Notes: generated from the letters alone by a model not told the origin. DNA of 64,000 nucleotides from CAIWHR01 sp963843595 (GCA_963843595.1 CAWJLG010000015.1:124001-188000), one strand, 5' to 3'. Positions 27,286-36,885 are shown, counted from the first letter of the stretch. Numbers and translations: made by a program.

Positions 27286-27971
27286 CGCCGACGATCCTGG
27301 TCGTCGAGGACGAGCCGGCGATTCGCGAGCTGCTCGAGGTCAATCTCGTCGACGCGGGGTATGCGGTTCGCGGCGCCCCGGATGCCGAGTCGGCGCACGC
27401 CGCCCTTCGCGAGAGCCTGCCCGACCTGATGCTGCTCGACTGGATGCTCCCCGGTCAGTCCGGGCTGGCGCTCGCCAAGCAGCTCCGGTCCGATCCGCGG
27501 ACGCGGGAACTGCCGATCATCATGGTCACCGCGCGTACCGACGAGGCGGACAAGGTCGCCGGACTCGAGGCCTGGGTGGACGACTACGTGACCAAGCCAT
27601 TTTCGCCGCGCGAGTTGAAGGCCCGGATCAAGGCGGTGTTGCGGCGACGGGCCCCGGAGGCCGCGCAGGAGCCGTTGGTGGCGGGGCCGCTCAGGCTCGA
27701 CCCGTCCACGCATCGTGTGACCATGGACGGGCGACCGGTGCCCATCGGTCCGACCGAGTTCCGGCTGCTGCGGTTTCTGCTCGCGCGGCCCGAACGGGTG
27801 CATTCGCGGACCCAGCTTCTCGATCAGGTCTGGGGGGATGACGTCTACATCGAGGAGCGCACCGTCGACGTTCACATCCGACGGCTGCGGCAGGCACTCG
27901 AACCGTTCGGGCAGGACGCGATGATCGAGACGGTTCGCGGCAGCGGTTACCGGCTCGCCGTGCCGCGCTGA
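27282..27971 (+). CDS. phoB: Phosphate regulon response regulator PhoB
   Basis: 229 residues, an OmpR-type regulator. The receiver has the acidic pair in VVEDEPAIRELLE, the phosphorylated aspartate in LMLLDWMLPGQSG and the lysine in YVTKPFSPRELKAR. The C-terminal winged helix ends VDVHIRRLRQAL and RGSGYRL. Phosphorylated PhoB would bind the Pho box at 22595-22612. It overlaps phoU by four bases and precedes phoR. Unlike its neighbours the frame is intact. Confidence 0.95.
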   Translation: MTPTILVVEDEPAIRELLEVNLVDAGYAVRGAPDAESAHAALRESLPDLMLLDWMLPGQSGLALAKQLRSDPRTRELPIIMVTARTDEADKVAGLEAWVDDYVTKPFSPRELKARIKAVLRRRAPEAAQEPLVAGPLRLDPSTHRVTMDGRPVPIGPTEFRLLRFLLARPERVHSRTQLLDQVWGDDVYIEERTVDVHIRRLRQALEPFGQDAMIETVRGSGYRLAVPR

Positions 27972-27994
27972 GGCGCCGCGGCCGCGTTGCCGGC

Positions 27995-29346
27995 ATGAGC
28001 CCGATCTTCCTGGCCGGACTCGTCGCTCCGGTGGCGGTCGCGGTGCTGACCGCCCTTGCTGCGTTCGCGTTGGGCGCCGCCTGGGCGCTGGCCGTGCTCG
28101 CCCTCGGCGCGGCCGGCATCATCGGCTACCACCTCTGGCATCTGGCGCTGCTGGCGCGCTGGGCCGGCGCGCCGATGGACGCGCCGGTGCCCGAAGGCCG
28201 TGGTGCCTGGCGTCGCGTGCTGACCCTGTTGTATCGCCGTGTCCGGGTGCGCAGCGCCTACCAGCGCGACCTCGCGCACACGATCGAGCGCTTCAGCAGC
28301 GCGGCGGAGGCGCTGCCCGACGGCATGGTCGTCCTCGATGCGACGCACCGGATTCGCTGGGCGAATGCGCGTGCGCAGCGCCTGCTCGGCCTCGATCTCG
28401 CACGTGACCGGGGCCAGCCGCTGGCGAATCTCGCACGGCAACCCGAATTCATCCGTTATCTGGAATCGGGCGACTACACCGACGCCGTCGTCGTCGAGTC
28501 GCAGCGCGAGGCGGGCGCGACGTTGTCGATCCAGATCGTTCCGTTCGGCGTCGAGGAAAGGCTCCTGATTGCCCGCGACATCACGCGACTGGAAGCGGTG
28601 GCCCGGATGCGGCGCGACTTCATCGCCAACGTCTCGCACGAGTTGAAGACCCCGCTGACGGTCATCGCGGGGTTTGTCGAGACGCTGCAGGACCTCGACC
28701 TCGACGCGCACCAGCGCACGCGCTACCTCGAGCTCATGCACGAGCAGGCAAGGAACATGCAGCGGCTCGTCGACGATCTGCTGACGCTGTCGGCGCTCGA
28801 GAGCGAGCAGAACGCCGATCGCCGAAGCGGCGTTCGCCGTGATGCCGCTGCTGCAGCAGCTCTCGGCCGAGGCACGGGCATTTCGCAGGGCCAGCATGCG
28901 ATTGTCGTCGACGTCGAGGTCGGGATCGGGACGGTGCGGCGACGATCGCGGCGCGCGCGACGAGCTCGCGAGCGCCTTCGGCAACCTGATCAGCAATGCG
29001 ATCCGCTACACGCCGGCCGGCGGCTCGATCACGCCTGGGATGGAGCATCGACGAGGACGGCAGCGGCAGGTTCAGCGTCGCCGACACCGGAATCGGCATT
29101 GCCGCCGAGCACATCCCACGGCTCACCGAACGCTTCTATCGCGTCGATCGCAGCCGTTCGCGGGCGACCGGGGGCACCGGTCTCGGCCTCGCGATCGTCA
29201 AGCATGTTCTGCTGCGCCACCAGGCCGAGCTCGACGTCACCAGCGAGCTCGGCAAGGGAAGCACGTTCGCCGTCATCCTCCCGGCCTCGCGCGTGCGCCG
29301 GGCGGGCGCCGCAGCGCCGCTTACCAGTAGCGCATCGCCGCACTGA
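27995..29346 (+). pseudogene. phoR: Phosphate sensor histidine kinase PhoR, frameshifted
   Basis: Two N-terminal membrane segments, a PAS domain (EALPDGMVVLDATHRIRWAN) and the H box NVSHELKTPLTVIAGFVETL lie in one frame up to about 28815. An extra C there, further shifts near 28880-28960 and another extra C near 29037 break the ATPase domain. The N box (FGNLISNAIRYTPAGGS), G1 box (VADTGIGIAAEHI) and G2 box (TGGTGLGLAIVKHVL) are all preserved. Corrected length is about 440 residues. The intact motifs argue for base errors rather than loss of function. The 3' end overlaps the convergent dehydrogenase gene. Confidence 0.85.
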
Positions 29347-30632
29347 ACAGCGCGGTCAGGTCGTCGCGGCTCACGTCCTTGGGGGCATTGCGGATCACGC
29401 GGTACTGCGGCTCCGCGCCGCTCGCCAGCGCCTCGAGGTGCGTGGCGTCGAACCCCAGCGCTTCGAGACCGTTCGGCATCGCCGTCGCCTTCATCAGCGC
29501 GATGACGCGGCCGGCAAGGACCTCGCCTGCGTCGGCGCTCGTGGCGCCGCGCGTGTCGGCGCCCAGACACTGTGCGCCATGCAGGTGACGCTCCGGGCAG
29601 CACGGCGCCGTGTAGCGCCAGACCGACGGGTTGTTGAGCACGACGGCCATCCCGTGGGGAACGAGCGACTTGCCCTGCGGGATATCCGGCGACGTGCCAG
29701 TCCTTCGCGAGGCCCGACACCGCGTACGAGAGGCCGTGCGGCAGGTGGCAGCCCGCGGCGTTGAACGCGATGCCGGCGAGCATCGCCGCATACATCATCT
29801 CGGTGCGCGCTTCGGCGTCCGTCGCGTCGTTGACGGCGCGGACGAGGAACGTACCGACGCTCTTGAGCGCCTCGGTGGCGAGCATGTCGGAGAACGGGTT
29901 CGCACCCTGCGAAACCGGGCGATGGATGCCCTGCGCGGGGTTCGTGCGCCGCGGGTAGGCACGCGCGGTCAGGGATTCCAGCGCGTGGCTCATGCAGTCG
30001 AAGCCCGTCGCGGCGACGGCGTTCTTCGGCAGCGACGCGGTGACGTCGGGGTCGATCAGCGCGACCGATGGAATGAGCCGCCGCGAGATGATGCCCGTCT
30101 TTGCATTGATCGAGCGCAGGTTGAAGATCGCGATGCCGGTCGTTTCCGAGCCGGTGCCCGACGTCGTCGGGCACGCGATGTGGGGCTTCACCGCGCCGGG
30201 CACCTTCCGGCCGGCACCGATCGGGGCATTGACGTACGTCATGAATTCGGCCGGGTGCGACGCATAGAGGTTGGCGGCCTTGCAGGTGTCCATCACGGAT
30301 CCGCCGCCCACCGACACGTAGCCGTCGAAGCGTCCCTCGGCGGCGAAGCGGGCGGCGTCCTGCAGCGACGCGTCGGTCGGCTCGATGACGACGCCGTCGT
30401 AAGTGGCGACGTCGACGCCCGCGGCCTCGAGCGACGCGAGAACGGTCGCGACGTGCGCGCTGGCCTTCATGCGTTCGTCGGTGAACAGCGCCACTCGCTT
30501 GAGCCCGAGCTCGCGCGCATTGTCGCCGGCCTCGGCGAGGACGCCGCGTCCGAACGTGAAGGTCGGCATGCCGACGGTGAATCCCTTGTCGCTACCCTCG
30601 ACGGCGGCGAAATCGGCGTGACAGCAGGCCAT
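29321..30632 (-). pseudogene. Iron-containing alcohol dehydrogenase (hydroxyacid-oxoacid transhydrogenase type), one frameshift
   Basis: Group III Fe-dependent dehydrogenase of about 430 residues. From ATG 30632 it reads VGGGSVMDTCKAANLYA (NAD-binding), PTTSGTGSETTGIAIFNL, and GFDCMSHALESLTAR with a metal-ligand histidine. Near 29695 one extra base shifts the frame; the rest, GKSLVPHGMAVVLNNPSV (further metal histidine) to the end, lies in the next frame and stops at 29321. The pattern is closest to ADHFE1-like hydroxyacid-oxoacid transhydrogenases, which interconvert a hydroxy acid and 2-oxoglutarate. Likely intact in the organism if the extra base is an error. Confidence 0.8.
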
Positions 30633-30685
30633 GGTGGCTCCTCGAAACGATTCGGATGGACTCGCGACGCGCGCGATACGACAGG

Positions 30686-30811
30686 TCAGGCCGCCGCGTC
30701 GCGCGGACCGGCGTCGAACAGCCGCACGGAATGCCGGCCGTCGACGGACAGGCCGTTGGCGAGCGCCCAGCCCGCGGATCCGGCGCCGACGATGAGGCAG
30801 TCGTTGGCCAC
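30686..30811 (-). pseudogene. N-terminal remnant of a GMC-family oxidoreductase
   Basis: A 41-codon frame starting GTG at 30811 reads VANDCLIVGAGSAGWALANG and then LSVDGRHSVRLFDAGPRD, ending in TGA. This is the FAD-binding Rossmann beta-alpha-beta start of choline/alcohol dehydrogenases of the GMC family, which are normally over 530 residues. Nothing of the rest is present, so it is a truncated leftover. It sits next to the iron dehydrogenase gene on the same strand, and a full dehydrogenase may once have followed it. Confidence 0.6.
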
Positions 30812-30972
30812 GGCTGGAGTTTAACCAAAGACCGGCGCATTCCGGGCCCGCCATCGTTGCGGCTGCACGCGCTCCGGTGTTTCGCGCACGGGCAATCCGC
30901 GGCGACGGCGTGCGCGCCGCCGCCGGCTGCGCGCCAGGGCTGTCCACCAGATTTGCCGGGAAATTCAGCGGT

Positions 30973-31001
30973 TTGACAGGTCGTGCCGCAAATTGTTAAA
31001 C
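30973..31001 (+). promoter_or_regulatory. Promoter of the tRNA-tuf transcript
   Basis: TTGACA (30973-30978), 17-base spacer, TTAAAC (30996-31001), ending 14 bases ahead of the tRNA-Tyr gene. The -35 is a perfect match and the spacing ideal, as expected for a stable-RNA promoter. It could drive tRNA-Tyr, tRNA-Gly, tRNA-Thr and tuf together. Confidence 0.75.
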
Positions 31002-31015
31002 TTTCGTGTTTCGTC

Positions 31016-31101
<86 letters not shown>

Positions 31102-31112
31102 TCGGGTACCGG

Positions 31113-31261
31113 GAGTCAGAGGTGAGGAATCAGTTGCTTCCCTGTATCGCGTGGCGGCGCTTCGAGCGTCGGGCGCGTCGAAGTTTGGACGCAATCGCGG
31201 CACGGGTGGTTGGGCGGACGGGGAGCGAATCGCGGGCGGCACTGTTCCCTGTTGCCTGAAC
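31113..31261. repeat. Heptad inverted-repeat element (tRNA-Tyr to tRNA-Gly)
   Basis: The left arm at 31113-31133 consists of 7-base units GAGTCAG, AGGTGAG and GAATCAG. The right arm at 31242-31261 has CTGTTCC, CTGTTGC and CTGAAC, close to their reverse complements. The right arm abuts the first base of tRNA-Gly. This is the most degenerate clear member of the family described for the other intergenic gaps. Confidence 0.4.
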
Positions 31262-31335
31262 GCGGGTGTAGCTCAATGGTAGAGCAGAAGCCTTCCAAGC
31301 TTACGACGAGGGTTCGATTCCCTTCACCCGCTCCA
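31262..31335 (+). tRNA. tRNA-Gly (TCC)
   Basis: 74 bases with encoded CCA. Acceptor GCGGGTG pairs with CACCCGC, anticodon stem GAAGC/GCTTA-type around CTTCCAA gives anticodon TCC, and the T arm is GAGGGTTCGATTCCCTT. It reads GGA and GGG, the latter being the dominant glycine codon of the tuf gene just downstream. Confidence 0.95.
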
Positions 31336-31478
31336 ACAGATTGAACGAAGTGCCGCGTCTGGCCGGGAACGAAGGGGCTGGCGCGGCGAGCAGCAAGACA
31401 GTGCACCGGACAGCGCAACAGCGGAAAGATCGCGCGGACAGCAGGGCTCGCCGCAAGGCGCGCCGTCGAGCGGCAAGA

Positions 31479-31553
<75 letters not shown>

Positions 31554-31594
31554 CGAATCGGTTACCGAACAACGACGTCTGAAGGAGTCTCAAA

Positions 31595-32785
<1,191 letters not shown>

Positions 32786-32789
32786 GGTG

Positions 32790-32865
32790 GTCGAACGTCC
32801 CCCGCCGAGCGTCGAGCGTGTGCACCGCGCTCACCCCGCCGGCCGCCGGACGCTCGACGCCAGAC
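32790..32865. repeat. Heptad inverted-repeat element (tuf to tRNA-Trp)
   Basis: Left arm 32790-32817 has four 7-base units such as GTCGAAC and GTCGAGC; right arm 32845-32865 has three, such as GCTCGAC and GCCAGAC. The arms are reverse complementary and separated by 27 bases. The right arm ends six bases before tRNA-Trp. Part of a family seen in at least nine gaps of this window. Confidence 0.6.
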
Positions 32866-32870
32866 GAGTT

Positions 32871-32946
32871 AGGCCAGTAGCTCAATTGGCAGAGCGGCGG
32901 TCTCCAAAACCGCAGGTTGGGGGTTCGATTCCCTCCTGGCCTGCCA
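32871..32946 (+). tRNA. tRNA-Trp (CCA)
   Basis: 76 bases including CCA. Acceptor AGGCCAG pairs with CTGGCCT, anticodon stem GCGGT/ACCGC around CTCCAAA gives anticodon CCA, and the T arm is GGGGGTTCGATTCCCTC. Its place between tuf and secE is conserved in betaproteobacteria. Confidence 0.96.
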
Positions 32947-32947
32947 C

Positions 32948-33103
32948 TTTCAGGGATCCGGTATCGGAGCTCAGAATGTGGCGGGACACCATGCAGTCGG
33001 AACGAAAGGTTGGCGATGGCGATCGGGGGTCCGGAAACGCTGAGAACCGCGCGGTGACGCGGGCTTTCGCCGATTCCTGATCCCTGATTCCGGATCCCTG
33101 AAA
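32948..33103. repeat. Heptad inverted-repeat element (tRNA-Trp to secE)
   Basis: TTTCAGGGATCCGG (32948-32961) is the exact reverse complement of CCGGATCCCTGAAA (33090-33103). Both arms continue inward with 7-base units (ATCGGAG and similar on the left; TGATTCC, TGATCCC on the right). The right arm runs into the secE start codon, so the stem could hide the ribosome site. The roughly 100 bases between the arms hold no gene. Confidence 0.6.
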
Positions 33104-33447
33104 TGGACAAACTCAAGATTGCGCTGGCGGTGGCGTGCGTCGTCGCCGGCATCTGGGCGTACTACTTCTTCGCCGATACGGCGCAGGTGCTGCGCGTGCT
33201 GATGGTGCTCGGCGGCCTGGTCGCCGCGGGCGTCGTCGCGTGGCTTTCCGCGCCGGGCAAGGAATTCTTCGCATTCGCGCAGGAGGCCTGGCAGGAAGCG
33301 GGCCGCGTGTCGTGGCCCACGCGCAAGGAGACGATCCAGACCACGGCGATCGTGTTCGGCTTCGTCGTGATCATGGCGCTGTGCCTGTTCGCGATCGACA
33401 CGACGCTCGCGTGGATCGTCAAACTGTTGACCGGGCGGGGCGAGTGA
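33103..33447 (+). CDS. secE: Protein translocase subunit SecE
   Basis: 114 residues with three membrane segments: two near the N terminus (about residues 5-20 and 30-50) and the conserved C-terminal one after the amphipathic helix FAFAQEAWQEAGRVSWPTRK. That helix with WPTRKE is the SecE hallmark. It clamps SecY in the inner membrane. The stop overlaps the nusG start in TGATG, so both are made together. Confidence 0.93.
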   Translation: MDKLKIALAVACVVAGIWAYYFFADTAQVLRVLMVLGGLVAAGVVAWLSAPGKEFFAFAQEAWQEAGRVSWPTRKETIQTTAIVFGFVVIMALCLFAIDTTLAWIVKLLTGRGE

Positions 33448-33980
33448 TGAACAAAAAGTGGTACGTCGTCCACGCCTATTCGGGCTTCGAGAAGAGCGTC
33501 CAGCGGGCGCTGGTCGAGCGGATCAAGCGCTCGGATCTCGCCGACCAGTTCGGCCAGATCCTCGTTCCCGTCGAGGAAGTCGTCGAGATGAAGGGCGGTC
33601 AGAAGGCGATCAGCGAGCGCAAGTTCTTCCCCGGCTACGTGCTGGTGGAAATGGAGATGACCGACGACACCTGGCATCTCGTCAAGAGCACGCCGAAGGT
33701 CACCGGATTCGTCGGCGGCACCGCGAACAAACCGACGCCGATCACGCAGAAGGAAGTCGATGCGATCCTGCGCCAGGTGCAGGAAGGCGTCGAGAAGCCG
33801 CGTCCGAAGGTGCTGTTCGAGATGGGCGAGGCGGTGCGCGTCAAGGAAGGTCCGTTCACGGACTTCCACGGCAACGTCGAGGACGTGAACTACGAGAAGA
33901 GCAAGCTCCGCGTGTCGGTGACCATCTTCGGCCGGTCGACGCCGGTGGAGCTGGATTTCAGTCAGGTGGAGAAGGCGTGA
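33447..33980 (+). CDS. nusG: Transcription termination/antitermination factor NusG
   Basis: 177 residues. The N-terminal NGN domain starts MNKKWYVVHAYSGFEKSV, and the C-terminal KOW domain has GEAVRVKEGPFTDFHGNVED. It binds the clamp of RNA polymerase and, through the KOW domain, Rho or ribosomal protein S10. The ATG overlaps the secE stop codon. Standard gene order and length. Confidence 0.97.
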   Translation: MNKKWYVVHAYSGFEKSVQRALVERIKRSDLADQFGQILVPVEEVVEMKGGQKAISERKFFPGYVLVEMEMTDDTWHLVKSTPKVTGFVGGTANKPTPITQKEVDAILRQVQEGVEKPRPKVLFEMGEAVRVKEGPFTDFHGNVEDVNYEKSKLRVSVTIFGRSTPVELDFSQVEKA

Positions 33981-33986
33981 CTTTCG

Positions 33987-34130
33987 GGCGTCGAACGCCG
34001 AACGTTGCGCGCAAGCGGGGCGCCGGATCATCGGCGCCGTTGACGACGTAGCGGGGAGGCGAGCTGCGCGGCAGGGTCGAAGGGTCGATGCCGGACTCTC
34101 GGCGCTGGTTGCTCAACCGCCGTTCGAACC
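33987..34130. repeat. Heptad element (nusG to rplK), degenerate
   Basis: Left units at 33987-34006 include GGCGTCG and AACGCCG; the right side at 34109-34130 has GCTCAAC and CGTTCGAAC-like units. The arms match less well than elsewhere, so membership in the family is tentative. The gap of 165 bases holds no other feature I can name. Confidence 0.35.
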
Positions 34131-34145
34131 CATCAGGAGAAAGAC

Positions 34146-34580
34146 ATGGCGAAGAAGATCGTCGGTTTCATCAAGCTGCAGGTGCCGGCGGGGAAGGCGA
34201 ATCCCAGCCCGCCGATCGGTCCCGCGCTCGGCCAGCGCGGTCTCAACATCATGGAATTCTGCAAGGCGTTCAACGCCCAGACGCAGAAGGTGGAGCCGGG
34301 CCTGCCGATTCCGGTCGTGATCACGGCGTACGCGGACAAGAGCTTCACGTTCGTGATGAAGACGCCGCCGGCCACGATCCTGATCAAGAAGGCGGCCAAG
34401 GTCGAGAAGGGCAGCAGCAAGCCGCACACCGACAAGGTCGGCAAGCTCACCCGCGCGCAGGCCGAGGAGATCGCGAAGGCGAAGCAGCCCGATCTCACCG
34501 CGGCGGACCTCGACGCCGCCGTCCGCACGATCGCGGGCAGCGCGCGCAGCATGGGCATCACCGTCGAAGGGGTGAAGTGA
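34146..34580 (+). CDS. rplK: 50S ribosomal protein L11
   Basis: 144 residues starting MAKKIVGFIKLQVPAGKAN, with the proline-rich PSPPIGPALGQRGLNIMEF segment of the N-terminal domain and the rRNA-binding C-terminal domain ending RSMGITVEGVK. L11 forms the GTPase-associated centre with 23S rRNA and is the target of trimethylation. A clear AGGAGAAA precedes the ATG. It is two bases from rplA. Confidence 0.97.
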   Translation: MAKKIVGFIKLQVPAGKANPSPPIGPALGQRGLNIMEFCKAFNAQTQKVEPGLPIPVVITAYADKSFTFVMKTPPATILIKKAAKVEKGSSKPHTDKVGKLTRAQAEEIAKAKQPDLTAADLDAAVRTIAGSARSMGITVEGVK

Positions 34581-34582
34581 TC

Positions 34583-35308
34583 ATGGCCACCGAACAGAAG
34601 CTCCCCAGGCTCTCGAAGCGCATGAAGTCGGTCCGCGGCAAGGTGGACCGCACGAAGGCCTATCCGGTCGACGAGGCGCTGAAGCTCGTCAAGGAAACCG
34701 CCGTCGCCAAGTTCGACGAGTCGGTCGACGTCGCCGTGAACCTCGGTGTCGACGCGAAGAAGTCCGACCAGACGGTGCGCGGCTCGGTCGTGCTGCCCGC
34801 CGGTACGGGCAAGAATGTCCGCGTCGCCGTGTTCGCACAGGGCGACAAGGCGAAGGCGGCCACCGAAGCCGGGGCGGACATCGTCGGCTTCGACGACCTG
34901 GCCGCCAAGGTCAAGGAAGGCTTCATGGACTTCGACGTCGTGATCGCGACGCCGGACGCGATGAAGGTCGTCGGCCAGCTGGGCCAGATCCTCGGTCCCC
35001 GTGGCTTGATGCCGAACCCGAAGGTCGGCACCGTGACGCCGGACGTGGTCACCGCGGTGAAGAATGCCCGCGCCGGCCAGGTCCAGTACCGCACCGACAA
35101 GGGCGGGATCGTCCAGTGCACGATCGGCCGGGCGTCGTTCCAGCCCGAACAGCTGAAGACGAACCTGCTGGCGCTGATCGAGGCGCTCAACAAGGCGAAG
35201 CCCAGCGGAACCAAGGGCATCTACCTAAAGAAGGTCAGCGTCTCCAGCACGATGGGGACGGGCGTTCGCGTGGATACCGCGACGCTCACACAGCAGGCAG
35301 CGCCCTAG
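34583..35308 (+). CDS. rplA: 50S ribosomal protein L1
   Basis: 241 residues, start MATEQKLPRLSKRMKSVRGK at 34583. Segments such as NLGVDAKKSDQTVRGSVVLP, ILGPRGLMPNPKVGTVTPDV and YRTDKGGIVQCTIGRASF are typical of L1, which forms the mobile stalk near the E site and represses the L11-L1 transcript in many bacteria. Coupled to rplK with a two-base gap. Confidence 0.97.
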   Translation: MATEQKLPRLSKRMKSVRGKVDRTKAYPVDEALKLVKETAVAKFDESVDVAVNLGVDAKKSDQTVRGSVVLPAGTGKNVRVAVFAQGDKAKAATEAGADIVGFDDLAAKVKEGFMDFDVVIATPDAMKVVGQLGQILGPRGLMPNPKVGTVTPDVVTAVKNARAGQVQYRTDKGGIVQCTIGRASFQPEQLKTNLLALIEALNKAKPSGTKGIYLKKVSVSSTMGTGVRVDTATLTQQAAP

Positions 35309-35310
35309 GA

Positions 35311-35479
35311 GTCGGGCAGCAGGCAGCACGCAACACACGAGACATTTGAGGGAACGCCGCGCGGCGCATCGTGCGGCGGGCCGTCAAAGACCGCCGGAGC
35401 GAGAGCTCAAAACGGAGTGGCGGGCGGCAGGCGCCGGGAGTGGATGCTGACTCCCGACGCTTGATGCCTGGCCCCCGAT
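35311..35479. repeat. Heptad inverted-repeat element (rplA to rplJ)
   Basis: Left arm 35311-35338 has units GTCGGGC and AGCAGGC among four; right arm 35459-35479 has GCTTGAT, GCCTGGC and CCCCGAT, which are imperfect reverse complements. Between the arms a second stem is possible (GGGAGT with ACTCCC near 35436-35455). It lies upstream of the L10 leader. Confidence 0.5.
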
Positions 35480-35499
35480 CCAGCGCAGATGGTGCCCCG

Positions 35500-35605
35500 A
35501 AGACAGGATTTTCCTGACGTAAGGTCACCGCAGGAGCCGTCCGGAACAGCGGACGGCAGGTGGGGTCGCGGCGGAAATGCGCGGCCCCGAACGCAAAGGA
35601 GGTGG
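35500..35605 (+). ncRNA. L10 leader (ribosomal protein autoregulation)
   Basis: Ahead of rplJ two stable stems follow an ACGTAAGGTCACCGCAGG stretch. The first is GCCGTCCG/CGGACGGC (35536-35557, six-base loop). The second is GGGGTCGCG/CGCGGCCCC (35562-35588, nine pairs with one G-T). The Shine-Dalgarno AAGGAGGT follows at once. This arrangement matches the L10-L12 binding leader by which the L10 complex represses rplJL translation. Identification is from structure and place, not from a covariance search. Confidence 0.6.
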
Positions 35606-35608
35606 ACC

Positions 35609-36133
35609 TTGGGTCTCAACCTTGAACAGAAGCAGGCGGTAGTCGCGGAAGTCGCGAAGCAGGTCGCCGGTGCTCAGGCCATCGTGATGGCCGAGAACCG
35701 AGGCATGCCGGTCGCTGCCATGACGCAGCTCCGCGCGAAGGCACGGGCTTCGGGCGTGTATTTCCGGGTGGTGAAGAACACCCTGGTGCGCCGCGCGGTG
35801 GCCGACACGCCGTTCGCCTCGCTGGCCGACAAGATGGTCGGTCCGCTGGCGTACGGCATCGGCACCGACCCGGTTGCCGTGGCGAAAGTCCTCAACGATT
35901 TCGCCAAGGTCAACGACAGGTTCGTGATCGCCGGCGGCGCGTTGCCGGGCCAGGTGATGTCCGCCAAGGAGATCGCCGCGCTCGCCTCGCTCCCGTCGCG
36001 CGAGGAATTGCTCGCCAAGCTGCTCGGCACCATGCAGGCCCCGGTCGTGAAGTTCGTCCGCACCTTGAACGAGGTGCCGTCGAAGTTCGTCCGGACGCTC
36101 GCTGCGGTGCGCGATGCAAAGCAGGCTGCGTAA
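35609..36133 (+). CDS. rplJ: 50S ribosomal protein L10
   Basis: 174 residues from TTG at 35609, which follows AAGGAGGTGG at the right distance; no ATG or GTG in frame fits. The start GLNLEQKQAVVAEVAKQV and the ASGVYFRVVKNTLVRRAV segment are canonical. L10 anchors the L7/L12 dimers to the ribosome through its C-terminal helix. A weak start codon agrees with control through the leader upstream. Confidence 0.96.
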   Translation: MGLNLEQKQAVVAEVAKQVAGAQAIVMAENRGMPVAAMTQLRAKARASGVYFRVVKNTLVRRAVADTPFASLADKMVGPLAYGIGTDPVAVAKVLNDFAKVNDRFVIAGGALPGQVMSAKEIAALASLPSREELLAKLLGTMQAPVVKFVRTLNEVPSKFVRTLAAVRDAKQAA

Positions 36134-36184
36134 GCGAATCCGCTTCGACTACCACATTCAGTCCCTACGATTCAGGAGAACGAC

Positions 36185-36562
36185 ATGACCGCAGTGCAAA
36201 CCGAAATCCTCGACAAGATCTCGTCGATGACCGTCCTCGAGCTCTCCGAGCTCATCAAGGCGATGGAAGACAAGTTCGGCGTTTCCGCCGCCGCCGCCGT
36301 TGCCGTCGCGGGTCCCGCCGCCGCGGCCGCCGCCCCGGCCGCCGAAGAGCAGACCGAGTTCACCGTCGTGCTGTCCGCGATCGGCGACAACAAGGTCAAC
36401 GTCATCAAGGCCGTGCGCGAGCTGACGGGCCTCGGCCTCAAGGAGGCGAAGGACCTGGTCGACGGCGCACCGAAGCCGGTCAAGGAAGCCGTCTCGAAGG
36501 CCGACGCGGAAGCCGCGAAGAAGAAGCTCGAGGAAGCCGGCGGCAAGGCCGACATCAAGTAG
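36185..36562 (+). CDS. rplL: 50S ribosomal protein L7/L12
   Basis: 125 residues. The N-terminal dimerisation region is followed by an Ala-rich hinge (about residues 38-52) and the C-terminal factor-binding domain, with NKVNVIKAVRELTGLGLKEA and LVDGAPKPVKEAVSKA. L7/L12 recruits EF-Tu, EF-G and IF2. It starts behind TTCAGGAGAA, 51 bases after rplJ. Confidence 0.97.
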   Translation: MTAVQTEILDKISSMTVLELSELIKAMEDKFGVSAAAAVAVAGPAAAAAAPAAEEQTEFTVVLSAIGDNKVNVIKAVRELTGLGLKEAKDLVDGAPKPVKEAVSKADAEAAKKKLEEAGGKADIK

Positions 36563-36566
36563 CGCC

Positions 36567-36627
36567 GTCGGGCGTCCGGCATCCAGCGCAGTGCCGCCGC
36601 GGCACACGCTGGATGCGGGAGCCTGAC
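36567..36627 (+). repeat. Heptad inverted-repeat element (rplL to rpoB)
   Basis: Left units GTCGGGC, GTCCGGC and ATCCAGC at 36567-36587 face right units GCTGGAT and GCCTGAC at 36608-36627. GCATCCAGCG (36579-36588) and CGCTGGATGC (36607-36616) pair perfectly, with a further GTGCC/GGCAC pairing inside. The compact stem could act as the transcription attenuator known between rplL and rpoB in other bacteria. Confidence 0.55.
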
Positions 36628-36643
36628 GTTCTTCGCCGAACGC

Positions 36644-36685
36644 GAAGACGAGCGGATTCGCGAAAGTCCGCTCCTCTTCGTCTTC
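36644..36685 (+). promoter_or_regulatory. Second hairpin in the rplL-rpoB gap (possible attenuator or RNase III site)
   Basis: GAGCGGA and TCCGCTC pair around a ten-base loop, and the outer arms GAAGACG and CGTCTTC extend the stem beyond a small bulge. In Escherichia coli the corresponding gap, of nearly the same size, holds an attenuator and an RNase III cut site. No function is shown here. The remaining 200 bases up to rpoB show nothing definite. Confidence 0.45.
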
Positions 36686-36885
36686 TGACGCGACTGCAGG
36701 AGACGGGCTTGGTCGGGCGATGTACGCGCAGTGCGCGTTGCATCGCCGTCCGCCAGCGGTTGGTAGCGGCCAACCACCATGCCAGGGAGTGCAACGCTCC
36801 CGACCAGTCGATGAGCGACGGGCGCGCAGCGTGCGCGTCCATGGACCGGCCCCTTGCCGGCCGGTCCGCGTGAATCGGAGAAGGT

